A DNA stretch of 64,000 nt from Pisaster brevispinus. Taxonomy: Eukaryota; Echinodermata; Asteroidea; Forcipulatida; Asteriidae. Numbering within the stretch: the first letter of the stretch is position 1; each line of letters starts with the position of its first letter. Below are positions 1-9,582 of this stretch, piece by piece. Made by a program: the position numbers and the translations under genes. Under the pieces are notes generated by a model. The model saw only the letters and a list, made by a program, of their open reading frames with translations. It did no database searches and was not told the origin of the DNA. The DNA is taken from assembly GCA_023634235.1 (NCBI GenBank), contig JAMKCF010000007.1, positions 17,242,592-17,306,591 of the forward strand, in the 5' to 3' direction.

Positions 1-383
1 GATAAACGGAACACAATAATTATGACAATTTTATTATACCCAAATATTTTCACTTCTCTTTCCGTATTACAAGCGTGAAGCATCAATTTTATTAACTTAT
101 ATCGCTATCGGTAAACATGCATTTTACAATAATAATAACAGAGTCATTTATACCTTTACATAAATATTTCTGGATTAATTCAAATTTGAGTGGATGCCAT
201 TCAGTGGAACATTAGATTGAGACAAAAGAATTACGCGATCATTTTTATCCACCCGAACAAAGGACACCGTCAAAACTTTTGTGTAGTTAAACATTAGGGT
301 GTCTTGGGTTTCTCTGCACGTATTTTTTTCCCCAAATATGTGAATGAAACAAAATAACGTGCTTTTATATATATATATATATA
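1..383. other. Left flank; end of segmental duplicate A with a (TA)n tract
   Basis: No coding potential is seen. From about 295 to 362 the sequence matches the start of segmental copy B near 16960-17050 (shared words include tcttgggttt and aaacaaaataacgtgc). A (TA)n microsatellite occupies about 365-383 and sits at the left edge of the Penelope-like insertion. Confidence 0.6.
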
Positions 384-464
384 AAAAACATCTTTACAAT
401 CGTATTGAGGGTTGTAGCCAACAGAGGGCGGTAAACTGTTTTATCGGCAAACAGATAAACGGTT

Positions 465-647
465 GAAAAAATCAACCTGTCAATAACCCATTCCCTCTGC
501 AGAGGAATTAATAACCTGCTCTCTCTGCAGGTTCCTCTTGCTTAGTTTTAACTTCTTACACTGATTCTTTTATTCTATAATTACTTTGATCTTGCCTCCT
601 ATTGTTAGTTGCATTTTCTTATGTGGCTTGCCCTCTAATCCTACCCT
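465..647 (+). repeat. Arm 1 of a perfect 183-bp inverted repeat
   Basis: Read on the plus strand this arm appears identical to the reverse complement of 1223-1405 over its whole length, with no mismatch found by eye. The two arms are separated by 575 bp holding the ribozyme cores. Inverted pLTR arrangements are known for Penelope-like elements. Confidence 0.9.
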
Positions 648-811
648 AGGTACACTGAATAAGAAAAGCGAAATCGTCTCAAAGTGCCGGCATCGAGACA
701 GATGTGTTCTTACTTCAGTGACGTAAACGCGTACTAACTTCAATGACGTAGCACGCGTCACGCTTGCGCGCGCTTTATAATTCGAAATAAGGTAAGATGC
801 TACTTGTATTC

Positions 812-874
812 TATTTTCGTCATTCTGCTGATGAGTGCCTTATGGTACGAAACAGTCTGTCCAGAAGAGAGATA
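812..874 (+). ncRNA. Type I hammerhead ribozyme (PLE-associated)
   Basis: All conserved core parts are present in order on the plus strand. CTGATGA is at 828-834. Stem II is GTGCC (835-839) with GGTAC (844-848) and loop TTAT. GAA is at 849-851. A minimal 3-bp stem III ACA (852-854)/TGT (858-860) encloses loop GTC, followed by C861. The cleavage triplet is therefore GUC and cleavage is expected between 861 and 862. Stem I pairs 823-827 (TTCTG) with 862-866 (CAGAA); beyond an internal loop, 812-817 can pair with 869-874. A very short stem III is typical of hammerheads in Penelope-like retroelements and retrozymes. Activity is inferred from structure only. Confidence 0.85.
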
Positions 875-912
875 TGCCAGAGTTTGTTTAACTCATATTC
901 TGAATTTATTAC

Positions 913-933
913 ATATATATATATATATATATA
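913..933. repeat. (AT)n microsatellite between the two ribozyme cores
   Basis: A run of AT dinucleotides lies at the likely junction between the two inverted pLTR-like halves. Confidence 0.9.
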
Positions 934-940
934 ATTAGTA

Positions 941-990
941 GGGGAGATGGCCTTAGCTTTCGATCCAATCCGGACCTTCGTCAGAGGCAT
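941..990 (-). ncRNA. Degenerate hammerhead-like core, minus strand
   Basis: On the minus strand, in the same sense as the PLE ORF, CTGACGA (fits the CUGANGA consensus) is followed by a possible stem II GGTCC/GGATC with loop GGATT, then GAAA and GCTAAGGCC. Stem III does not form canonically next to the expected cleavage triplet, so this is either a decayed ribozyme or a variant fold. It is weaker than the plus-strand hammerhead at 812-874. Confidence 0.45.
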
Positions 991-1222
991 AAACAAGAAC
1001 AAACACAAACATATCCATTTATAGCAAAAAGAGGAGCAAAGGATTAAGGGAGAGTATCCAGAAAAAAGCGGGAAAATATAGCCAATCAGAGTTGTAAATT
1101 TACTGGCTAAGAACCAATAAGAATGAAGAAGTGAGAACAAAGGATGGTCAGTGTCAAAGGCTGGATCACTGGACCATAAAGGTGGTACTGCATTGTAGAT
1201 ATTACAATGCGGGAAGCATGAA

Positions 1223-1405
1223 AGGGTAGGATTAGAGGGCAAGCCACATAAGAAAATGCAACTAACAATAGGAGGCAAGATCAAAGTAATTATAGAATAA
1301 AAGAATCAGTGTAAGAAGTTAAAACTAAGCAAGAGGAACCTGCAGAGAGAGCAGGTTATTAATTCCTCTGCAGAGGGAATGGGTTATTGACAGGTTGATT
1401 TTTTC
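1223..1405 (-). repeat. Arm 2 of the perfect 183-bp inverted repeat
   Basis: Reverse complement of 465-647. It starts about 200 bp downstream of the PLE stop codon when read on the minus strand, so this arm is in the element's sense orientation and arm 1 is the inverted copy. Confidence 0.9.
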
Positions 1406-1603
1406 AAAACTTTTTGAGAGAGAGAAAAAAGAAGTGTAGGGAACATGTAAATGACAATAACTGTATCTATTTTGTATCAATGAAGTAAGCGAGAGAAAAA
1501 GCGTAAAAATAGACTAGTGGAGAGAACTTGTTGTTTACAGTTATTGTATTTATTTTATATCGAAGAAAAAAACAAGCAAAGGTGGAAGGAGTGTGATGGG
1601 AAT

Positions 1604-2320
1604 TTATTTAACACCAGTGTTTACGTTGAGTCCAAAGGGTTGGACTGTCTTGAGTTGGTGAATCCAGTGTGATTCTCTGAGTTTGCGGTGTGTGTCGTCA
1701 CCATTGCAAGCCTCAATCACGATGAGTTCAACATCTTTGACGCTGTGATTACGGCTGTTGAAGTGGATGGAGACGGGGTACAGTTTCTTGGTCTTTATGG
1801 AAGAGACATGGTTTGCAAAGCGAAGACTGAGTTTGGTCTTAGTCTCTCCCACATACTGTAGTCCACATCTTTTACAAGATATAACATAGACCACATTGGG
1901 TGTGCTACATAGGGAGTCGGTCTTGATATTGTAAGAAGAGCCAGTGCTATGACTCTTCACTTTAAGTGCAGGTTTGATGTAGAGACAGGTTCTACATTTA
2001 GAGCGGGTACACTTGTGACAACCCTGTATCTCTGTTAGTGGTGGTGTTTGGCCTGTACCTGGGGGGAGTTTGGCCCTGACTAGAATGTCTCCCAGGTTTT
2101 TAGGGCGGCGGAAAGCAACCATGGGGTTATCAGGGATTGCTGAGCGCATCCTCTTAGATGAATGGAGAATATCCATTCTACCATTGAGGATTGAGGAGAG
2201 TTTGGGTAGGTTAGGGTGGTAGGTGGTGACCAGGGCAACTCTATTGGTCGGGACTTTTCTGGACCCCTTGTTGGCCAAAAGAGTATGGCGTGGTATACTG
2301 AGGGCCTTGTTGATGGCAAG
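1604..2320 (-). pseudogene. Penelope-like element ORF, C-terminal part: zinc finger plus GIY-YIG endonuclease
   Basis: The open frame runs from just after an in-frame stop at 2321-2323 to the stop at 1604. No genuine ATG opens it (the codon at 2276-2278 is TTG), consistent with loss of the upstream reverse transcriptase. Counting from the TTG, the linker contains VTTYHP and VAFRRPKNLGDILVRAKL, both typical of the PLE linker between reverse transcriptase and endonuclease. A CxxCx4CxxC finger follows (residues 87-98, CHKCTRSKCRTC). The GIY-YIG domain spans about 128-212, with VVYVISC as the GIY-like strand, QYVG (141-144) as the YIG-like strand, Arg153, and a candidate catalytic glutamate in LRESHW (E202). 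In complete PLEs this nuclease cuts target DNA for integration. The fragment is intact in frame but cannot retrotranspose alone. Confidence 0.88.
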
Positions 2321-2335
2321 TTAATATATATATTA

Positions 2336-5300
2336 AACAGGACTCGGGAAAGTGCCGCGGTTTCGGGCAAGACACTCACGGGCGTATGGGTAAGACACAA
2401 ATAACATTCTTTATCCAAGATGCAAATTTAACATCAAAACACCCTTTAACTGTTCCCAACGTTGAAACGTATGCAAGTCTCACTGGTTTTTTTAAATGTT
2501 TTTTTATAATGATTGATTTATTAAATGCGCCCCACCTCGGGCATTTGTTGTATAGCGGGTAACGTACAACCTTCGATATCCACCTTTTTAAACAATAAAC
2601 ATTAGCACTAATAAGCTAGTTAATTATAAGGACAAATAAAAAATATGAATCTTTCAACCAACTTCAAACGGCATAGCTAGGCCCAATTCATTATTTCGAT
2701 TAGTGCATGATTTATCTGAAAGGAGCAGTTTCACTCGGAACTTCACTCACTGATTATAATCCAGAAACCAATTGAAACATTTTGATGTACCGTCAAAATT
2801 GAGCAAATTGCGTAAAAGGCCACACAGTTTCAATTGCGATAATTCAATTAACCATATGGTCGGTATAGGTCGCGCCTTTAGCGTTCATCGCATAATTTTT
2901 TCTACACAATAATGTTGTATGAGACGTTCACCCAACTCCACAAAGCTGGTAAGCTTATAGCTGAAGCAGTGTTCAAATCAAATTCCAGTAATTAAAATAC
3001 ACTAATTTGACCAAGCCGTTGTCGTCACCGGTTATATGTGCATGTGTCCCCATATGGTAAATCAACTTGGGCTAAAGGAAGTTGATTCGAAGAAATTTCG
3101 ACACAATTCACCGTTGGGGAGGGGGGGGGGGGGACACATGATCTCCTGCCACACCGGCAAAGGCACCAACAGAAACGACAGTATAGTGCAATGCTTCCGA
3201 ACTGCCGGTTAGCTGCTTGACATGGAAACATGCATAGCCGACTATAACTATTGTGTCAAGAAATATTAGTTCCCCAATGGGAATATTAATCCTAAAAGTT
3301 GTTACTCTGAATAGGACATCTGCCAGAATCGAAAAACTTTGCACTAAGCAAATAATACTACAAACTTTATATTCAATCAAACAAGCAATGACTAATATAA
3401 CTATGTATCAGCTACATTAAATACAGCGATTAACTGATACATTTACCTATAAGGTTTCTCTGTCGTGTACAAAAATAAGCATTGTTTGGATACAATATCT
3501 TGGTTATGATAGGCTAAAATGATAGCTTGATTTGACATCGGTAAGTATTTCTTGAGTAAACATAATATGGGTACAAACAATGTTCCCCTGCATTTTTTTT
3601 TATATATACATAATCTGTTCTCTTCACTATTTTTTTTTATATTTTACCCTGATTTCTCTCAAGAAGTAAAAAAAAAAACCAAAAAACCCCGTAAATTACA
3701 TATTTCTTTTGCAGAGACAATGGAGTAAAACAGCAAATAGCTAAATCAACATTATTACTCACAAATACAACTAAATTAACCAAAGATTTGAAGAAGACAA
3801 AATCTCAAGCCGATAAAAAAACACAATCCTGGAAACTGACCTCCCCTCCTACATAGGAGGAATAGTCCAGTCTAGGACATGGAGGGCGGTCAACTCGCTG
3901 CGGGTTTGTAACTGGAGAAAACAATGAAATACATGGGAGAAATATTTCTGTGACATTTTGTAGTTGAAAACTGGATGAAATTGAAACTAATTGAAAACTG
4001 GATAGGAACTAAAAAAATATATAATCTAATATATGAGTGGGCTGTGTTAAGTCGAAATAGTTTTTGTTGTTGTTGCCTACTTTCCGTTTAGCCAGAAAGT
4101 GTGTCACATCCTTTTCCTGTACTGCCTAAGTCTTTTAAACCACAAACCACTAAACAAGGACACAACTTTGTACTTTTTGAACAACGGTTCCGTTTCCTTG
4201 TGGAAGTTGAACGACTGACTGTACATAAAAATCATGTTCGGTGTAATTGTGGGGTTTTTTTTTAATTATAAAAGGAACTCTTGCTTGGTAATGCCGGTTA
4301 ATATTTTTTTATATGAAAGTGTATTTAATTTTACAGATGGGAAAGAAACGTAATAATCTAGAACGTAATGAATAAACGATGTGTTCTTTTTAGACAGCTT
4401 CATAGATTCAAAATTTCATTTAAAAAAAATAGTTTTGGCTTTGGTTTTACGTTTTTAAAACTATGCGACATAACATAATACTCGGCATTCGGCCTTCATG
4501 CAGAATAACAAAGTACCGTATAATGATTCATAGACAAGGTTATGCACACAAAATGATGTAAATGATAATAAATCCAAAATGCACAAACATACGCTTTACA
4601 TTCGAGTTGTAAAGTGATTAACTTGGTGTGATACTTTTGAATCAAAGATGCTTATTCATGTTTTTACCTTCGAACTGTTATGGGGGATGACATACAAAAA
4701 TGTTGTCACAGTATTTCTTCAATAGAGGTGTCTGTTTAATTTAAAAGATCCCTAATATTTATGACAACTTCTTCGACCATTATGAGACCTGAGCTTAAAA
4801 ATATTGGATACGATTTGGGGTTTAGTCTTGAGAATTAACAAGTACCGTGGCGTTATTGGCGACTTGTGCTGCGAATGTTGGCATACCAAGTGACTTCTTA
4901 TATAGCGCTCATGGCGCTCCAACATTATTACCCCTGATCACTGGGCGATTTATTTCAATCCTTAAACCCTTAATCAGCTCCTTAGAGATTTACAGCCTGT
5001 GCTGCCAAGTATGTAGCACAATTAAGCTAAAACAATTACATAAGCATCTCTGCCCTCATTGGTACCCAATTACCTCTGGGTGAAAATAAACATTTATTTG
5101 GTTAAGTATCTTGCTCAAAAATGCAATTGTCATGACCAGGATTCGAACCCACACCCTGATATCTCAGCCACCAGAACTTGAGTCTTGCGACTCAGTCGGT
5201 CTTTATGAAAGAAAGCATGCACACATTGCACGTCAATGTTATTAGAACATTATTGTTTAGTTTAGTTTGAAATGTTGCTGATTATGACGTTCATTTTACC

Positions 5301-5640
5301 ATTCTATGTGTGAAATATTCCCTCTAAAACGAAGTCAACTTCGAGAGAACTGTGTCTACAAAACCTGTAGAGAAAAAAAAACACCGCATCATCTGATTTC
5401 GGTTGTTACCACCAAAATGAAGGACAATGTGTTTACACGCTGAAAACTGTGCATGGTTTTTCACTATTTTCTCCGGCCTCACACAACGGATCTATATTAT
5501 AATTATTCCATGTTTATGATTGCTCACAAAACAAAACACGAAAACTGTGACAAATTTTTCAGCTGTACAAATCCTGTATGATACCCCTAAATTTGCAGGC
5601 ATCTCTTTGCCATACCTTAGCTGGAGTAGAACCAGACAAG
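2336..5640. repeat. Segmental duplicate A (paralogous to 17075-20105)
   Basis: Colinear similarity to copy B runs through many landmarks: ggactcgggaaagtgcc at 2341 and 17076, cctcgggcatttgttgtatagcgggtaac near 2540 and 17292 (written here only as a landmark), the poly-G following ccgttgggg near 3110 and 17973, and gtttgtaactggagaaaac near 3904. Copy A has about 400 extra bases at 4480-4900 absent from B, and B has a short insert near 17640-17690. No coding sequence is supported. The segment directly precedes the 3' end of the Ig receptor gene at 5663, so the receptor was part of the duplicated block. Confidence 0.8.
4887..5215. repeat. SINE-like dispersed repeat with tRNA-type B-box
   Basis: The block begins with a tatatagcgct motif and passes through ggtacccaattacctctggg. 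It ends in a minus-strand B-box-like word (GGTTCGAATCC complement at about 5140-5155) flanked by a short hairpin around gagtcttgcgactc. A related copy lies at about 19372-19675. No intact A-box/B-box spacing of a real tRNA is seen, so a tRNA gene is not called. Confidence 0.5.
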
Positions 5641-5662
5641 AACTTCGCAAACCACTAGTTTC

Positions 5663-7438
5663 CTATTTATCCCGACGGATTTCAGCATACTCACTCTGCT
5701 CCTCCGACTGAAGTGTTTCTGTGTTTCTGGCTGATGAGGGGTGATGTAGGTCCAAGTCCGCATATACCAGTCCCTCCACGTTTTTCTTGCGTGACACAAC
5801 ATCGTCTTTGATGGGTGTGTCTGATTCTTTGCCGTCCTCATCTGGTAGTTGATTTACTTTGTGATGGTCATTCTTCCCTGGGTGGTTTGGTTTGGTTTTC
5901 ATAGGTTTGTTCACCATTGTGTATATCGCTTGGTCCCTTGCATGTCCAATCTCCTCGTCCACGCTGTCTCCATTAGTGACTGTGTAACCATCTTGACCAG
6001 TTGTTGATGGAGCAGGCACGCCATATCTCTTGATTTCGTTACGTCCAGTCTTATCGGCGCACGCGTATAACACTTCAGCCTCTTTCGTAGCACTACTTGA
6101 CATCCTGGCGTTCCGATCTCCTGCAACATCCCACGGGATTTCGTCGTACGTTTGACCATTTTGATCCTCGCTGCTCACAGTTACTCTCTCACCTGTTGGC
6201 TGTCTCTGCTCACGTGTAGCCGTTGTCTGCCCTGGTCCAGTGGGGTTGTGTTTGTGTTTAATCAAGAAGCATCCAAGCAAAGCTATGATTATCAGAAAGA
6301 AGACTGCACCGATGATTCCACCAACAATAATTATAACACCAGAGCCTTGGAAGGTGTTGTCGTCATTGTCGAAGACTGAAACTATGTTTGTCTTCGGTGG
6401 TGTGGCCGTGGTTAAAGGCAAGACGAATAACAGTGAATCATTGACGCTGGAAATTGCTGTACTGTCTTGAAATGCAATGCATCTGATCTTAGAGAAGTTG
6501 AATTCTCGAAGAGTTACGTCGATAATCTGAAGAGTTTGACCATTTTGGTCAAGTTTAAACCGGCCATCGAGGTTCTGCACCGTGTCTCGGTTAACCTCTA
6601 CATCGCTTTTGTCAACCAGGAACACGCTCCATTCATACCTATCTGCTAGCTGTTGTGGTGTAGACTTCAAGTCACACGTGAATGTCGCGTTGTGGTGTTC
6701 AAAGAGCGTCAAATGAGAGGGTGAGATTGAGACAGTCGTTGGTATCTGAAGAGGCGTAATGGAGCAATTTGGACCATTAAGGTGGGGACCAGCTACACAT
6801 GTAAACTCTCTCATATTGTCAGACTCGGTCAACTCACGCTCAACTGCGTAAGTCTCACCTGGATTGACTTCTGTTTTATCTTCAATCTGGATAGCATCGC
6901 TTGATGTGGATTCGAACCAGGTCAACAGGCTCGGAGGGTCGCGTTCTGAGAGAGTGCATTTAAACGAGACGGTTTGACCGACTCTTGGTCGACTTGGATA
7001 AATGTTACAAGAAGGTTTATACTCGGGGAGAAGTGGATTAACTGTCAATAAAGCTGTATCACTGCTGCGTTGCCTATTTGTCACAATCATATTACACCAA
7101 TAAATCCCACTGTCATCTCGTCGGACGTTATTGATTTCCAGGTCATAGTGCTCATTGACCTGCTCAACAAAAATACCGCTACGTCCTGCAAAGTTTGATG
7201 TTAGATGGGAACAACTAGAAATTTGCTCGATTTCAGAATGTTGATTAATTGTTCTCTGCCAACTGAATTGATAAAAAGAACAGGTTGGTAAATACACCGA
7301 TCTACAGGTGAGTGTTACATTACTTCCCTCGGTGACTGTAGCACTATGTGGGTTCGAGTTGAAATACTGACATTCTGCCTTACAGATCAACGTGGTCAAG
7401 ACAATGCTCATAAACACACTCAACTTTGTGATATCCAT
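5663..7438 (-). CDS. Ig-superfamily type I membrane receptor with ITIM tail (inhibitory-type, receptor 1)
   Basis: This is a 591-residue single-exon protein. Residues 1-23 are a signal peptide. Ig1 (V-like, C45-C115, W60, ending DDSGIYWC) has an extra cysteine pair C53/C76. Ig2 is C161-C214 and Ig3 C255-C320. The transmembrane helix is about 367-393, followed by KHKHN and a tail of about 198 residues. The tail has seven tyrosines; LVY559ADL and SEY584AEI match the ITIM consensus [SIVL]xYxx[IVL], and QTY431DEI, DGY485TVT and AIY506TMV are further phosphotyrosine candidates. Sequons include N40, N250, N314 and N333. ITIMs normally recruit SH2 phosphatases, so an inhibitory cell-surface role is inferred. 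An upstream in-frame ATG exists at 7531, but the paralog is frameshifted there while MDITKL is conserved, so 7438 is preferred. The ectodomain closely matches receptor 2 (11008-12432); the tail does not. Ligand and cell type are unknown. Confidence 0.88.
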   Translation of the reverse strand: MDITKLSVFMSIVLTTLICKAECQYFNSNPHSATVTEGSNVTLTCRSVYLPTCSFYQFSWQRTINQHSEIEQISSCSHLTSNFAGRSGIFVEQVNEHYDLEINNVRRDDSGIYWCNMIVTNRQRSSDTALLTVNPLLPEYKPSCNIYPSRPRVGQTVSFKCTLSERDPPSLLTWFESTSSDAIQIEDKTEVNPGETYAVERELTESDNMREFTCVAGPHLNGPNCSITPLQIPTTVSISPSHLTLFEHHNATFTCDLKSTPQQLADRYEWSVFLVDKSDVEVNRDTVQNLDGRFKLDQNGQTLQIIDVTLREFNFSKIRCIAFQDSTAISSVNDSLLFVLPLTTATPPKTNIVSVFDNDDNTFQGSGVIIIVGGIIGAVFFLIIIALLGCFLIKHKHNPTGPGQTTATREQRQPTGERVTVSSEDQNGQTYDEIPWDVAGDRNARMSSSATKEAEVLYACADKTGRNEIKRYGVPAPSTTGQDGYTVTNGDSVDEEIGHARDQAIYTMVNKPMKTKPNHPGKNDHHKVNQLPDEDGKESDTPIKDDVVSRKKNVEGLVYADLDLHHPSSARNTETLQSEEQSEYAEIRRDK

Positions 7439-8350
7439 GTTCACACACGTCTGGTAAAATTGACAGCCCAGCAATATCTTATCAACCAAAACGAAGTAAA
7501 TCAAAACAGCTCGGGGCACACAAAGAAACAATAAAGTGCACTATTGTGCCAATGTTCCATCCGATGACAATCTGGTTCTCACCGTTACAGTACTAACAGG
7601 CCCAGTTACAGTCTGGACGCGTCATGTCTGTTCCAATAATTATACCAGTACCTTCTTTTGTGGGGTGTTTCCATAAACACAATGACATCACTTCTTTACG
7701 GATGTGTGACAATGTGTGAAATGGTTGTCTTGCTTTTACATGACAAGTCAACAGTTTTGGTTTTGGTTTTTGTGGTTATTGACAGGAATCAAAGTTGGTA
7801 TTGTCTTGACTTCAGGTTTTTACAGAGCCGATACCTTGTTTATTTACTCTATGTTTTGATGTGAAGTTGGATTGAAGTATCAAACTGTTTTTGCATATAA
7901 CTTCCTAATTGTTTAACCGATGTCTTGGCAAAAAAAAGTCAACTGTTTGTTATTCTAAAAAAAAAAGGGGGGATTTCTATTGAAAAACTATTTCAAATGA
8001 GGAGCACGTAACAAGGGTCGGATGAGCTTGTGGTCATTGTGTTTACCCGATTGAAAAAAAATCGAATAAGTGGGTTAAACGACTGATCAAGGAAGCAGAG
8101 CTGCACAAACTACAAGCCTCCTTTACTGGCTTTCTGCTGTTTTAGTTTAGAGACTTGTGTAATGGTCTTGTTTGTCTTATTCTCGTACTGCGCAGCCGCT
8201 TTCGTCCGAACAAACTCAATCAATGTGTATTTAGTCACTACCGGTAGGTTTTGAACTAACAAATATCTGCATTTACAAAAAAAAAAATCAAAACTATAAA
8301 ACCACCGAGCTTGTCAAAATGGCACAAGGCCCCAATAAATCTTTGTATAT
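7439..8350. promoter_or_regulatory. Shared 5' flank of receptor 1 (candidate promoter region)
   Basis: The sequence upstream of receptor 1 is closely similar to that upstream of receptor 2 (12433-13220) over several hundred bases, including the stretch at 7535-7650. Further out (8020-8280) it is also related to 9585-9840. Shared flanks imply tandem duplication of whole gene units including regulatory DNA. No specific core promoter motif can be assigned. Confidence 0.45.
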
Positions 8351-9457
8351 CGTAGTTACGGCAAACGTCAATGACAACTTGGTGTTTTAAGTGAGTATAG
8401 CGTTTTAGCATATTTAAGTGTTAAACCATCAAACACATTTGACAAATCTGGTAGAACTAGGAACGTTTCCGACAATAAACAAACTTTGTGCGGTAATGAA
8501 TCATTCCTTTGGAAGGAAATTACTATTTTAACATTTAAAAGATAAGGTTCATAACTTGACTTAGCCAAACGTAACTTTAAACTGTCTAAAATTAGTAGTA
8601 AATTATTAAGTGTTTTTTGTTTTTGATTCAGAGACCTGGTGGAAACATCAAAATGAAAAGCGGGGAAGTGGAGCTGGGAAGTGAAGCTGGTGGTCATGGA
8701 GTCGTGAAACATATAGTGCTCATGGACAAGAGCCTATTGTCTGACTAGACACGCCGTTCACTCACACTGATATAGGCCCGGGCCCCGTAGGCTGTCAATT
8801 CACAGGTCACCATCTCCTAGTCAGACACTAAACTAATCTACACTACACCACAGCCACCTAAAAAAACAGCATTAACCTAAAATAGAACGTAGAAAGGGAA
8901 GACATATGATCCAAGAGGAAGGGGTTCATTTTTCTCTTGGAGACAGACAAATCTGGAGAGGCAGGGAAAGCAGATGCTGGGAGGGAGTTCCCCAGTCGAC
9001 CTGTCCTCGGTATTTATATGAATGGAGTTGGAGCTCAGTTTCTGACCTAGGTACGTACACAGTGGATGTCCAGTAAGAGAAGGAAATAGTGTTCTTTTAG
9101 GAAGACGCACTCATGAATAAAACTGTTGATTTCGCAATAAGAGTTACTTTATACATGAAGATTTATAAGCCTAATGCTTTAAACAAATTAAGATTTTCGA
9201 GAGCATATTGGGTTTTTTTACTTTACTGCAACACAAATAATATTTGTTATTCATATTATGTTATTCATATATCAGAAGATTTTGATTGTGCTGGTGTTCC
9301 TACGTCTATTCTGTTTACTTGCGGTATATCTACACATGCTTTCCAAAAGGGTTCTCTTTTTTTAGCTTTTGTCTCTACCTAGCGTAAGGACATTTGAAGT
9401 TACTTCCACTTTTAAAACTAAACCGGATCCGAGTTAGAGGGCGCATGTCAGCACAGG
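8351..9457. other. Intergenic; small hairpin near 8737-8826
   Basis: An 11-bp inverted pair (tgtctgactag and ctagtcagaca) bounds a GC-richer 90-bp stretch at about 8737-8827, perhaps a tiny foldback. A 114-codon minus-strand ORF at 8368-8712 shows no recognisable domain and is not called. Confidence 0.4.
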
Positions 9458-9582
9458 CTAAGGTACGTTACTGATGTAGATAGTTTCGTGGTATCCCCCC
9501 CCCCGTTCATCCGAACGTAAATTTTAATGTGAGGAAGGATCAGAAATTTCTCCGTTATCTCGCGTGAGTTCGGTAAAGTTCA
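9458..9582 (-). pseudogene. Orphan tail fragment of a receptor-2-type gene, degenerate
   Basis: The minus strand aligns with the C-terminus of receptor 2. It reads FTELTRDNGE where receptor 2 has YTELTRDEGE, hits a stop at the position next to the second tail tyrosine, passes a poly-G run that disrupts alignment, then ends ETIYISNVP and a conserved stop at 9458-9460. The first tyrosine is replaced by phenylalanine. No Ig or transmembrane sequence remains upstream. This is a decayed remnant of a third receptor copy. Confidence 0.7.

Larger units (their letters stand above)
384..2335 (-). mobile_element. 5'-truncated Penelope-like element (PLE) insertion with inverted pLTR-like end
   Basis: This block holds the C-terminal part of a Penelope-like retroelement ORF on the minus strand (1604-2320), followed downstream by a 3' region that folds back on itself through a perfect 183-bp inverted repeat and carries hammerhead ribozyme cores. 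The reverse transcriptase part is missing, so the element is 5'-truncated. The limits are set by comparison with the paralogous segment near 17041-17075, where flanking words (aaacaaaataacgtgc on the left, ggactcgggaaagtgcc on the right) are joined by only about 20 bases. Both edges abut TA-rich tracts, so exact breakpoints and any target-site duplication are uncertain. Confidence 0.75.

Noticed and set aside
820..1284. 154-codon minus-strand ORF
   Set aside because: It lies across the PLE 3' region, the (AT)n tract and the hammerhead cores; the translation contains a microsatellite (IYIYIY) and no domain.
5120..5215. Possible tRNA gene (B-box-like word on the minus strand)
   Set aside because: No A-box at tRNA spacing and no cloverleaf; it belongs to a dispersed repeat with a copy at 19600.
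7439..7531. Upstream in-frame ATG extending receptor 1 by 31 residues
   Set aside because: The paralog has a 2-base difference that puts this upstream stretch out of frame, while the MDITKL signal peptide is conserved in both genes.
8368..8712. 114-codon minus-strand ORF between the receptor genes
   Set aside because: No domain, and it is absent in the paralogous intergenic units.
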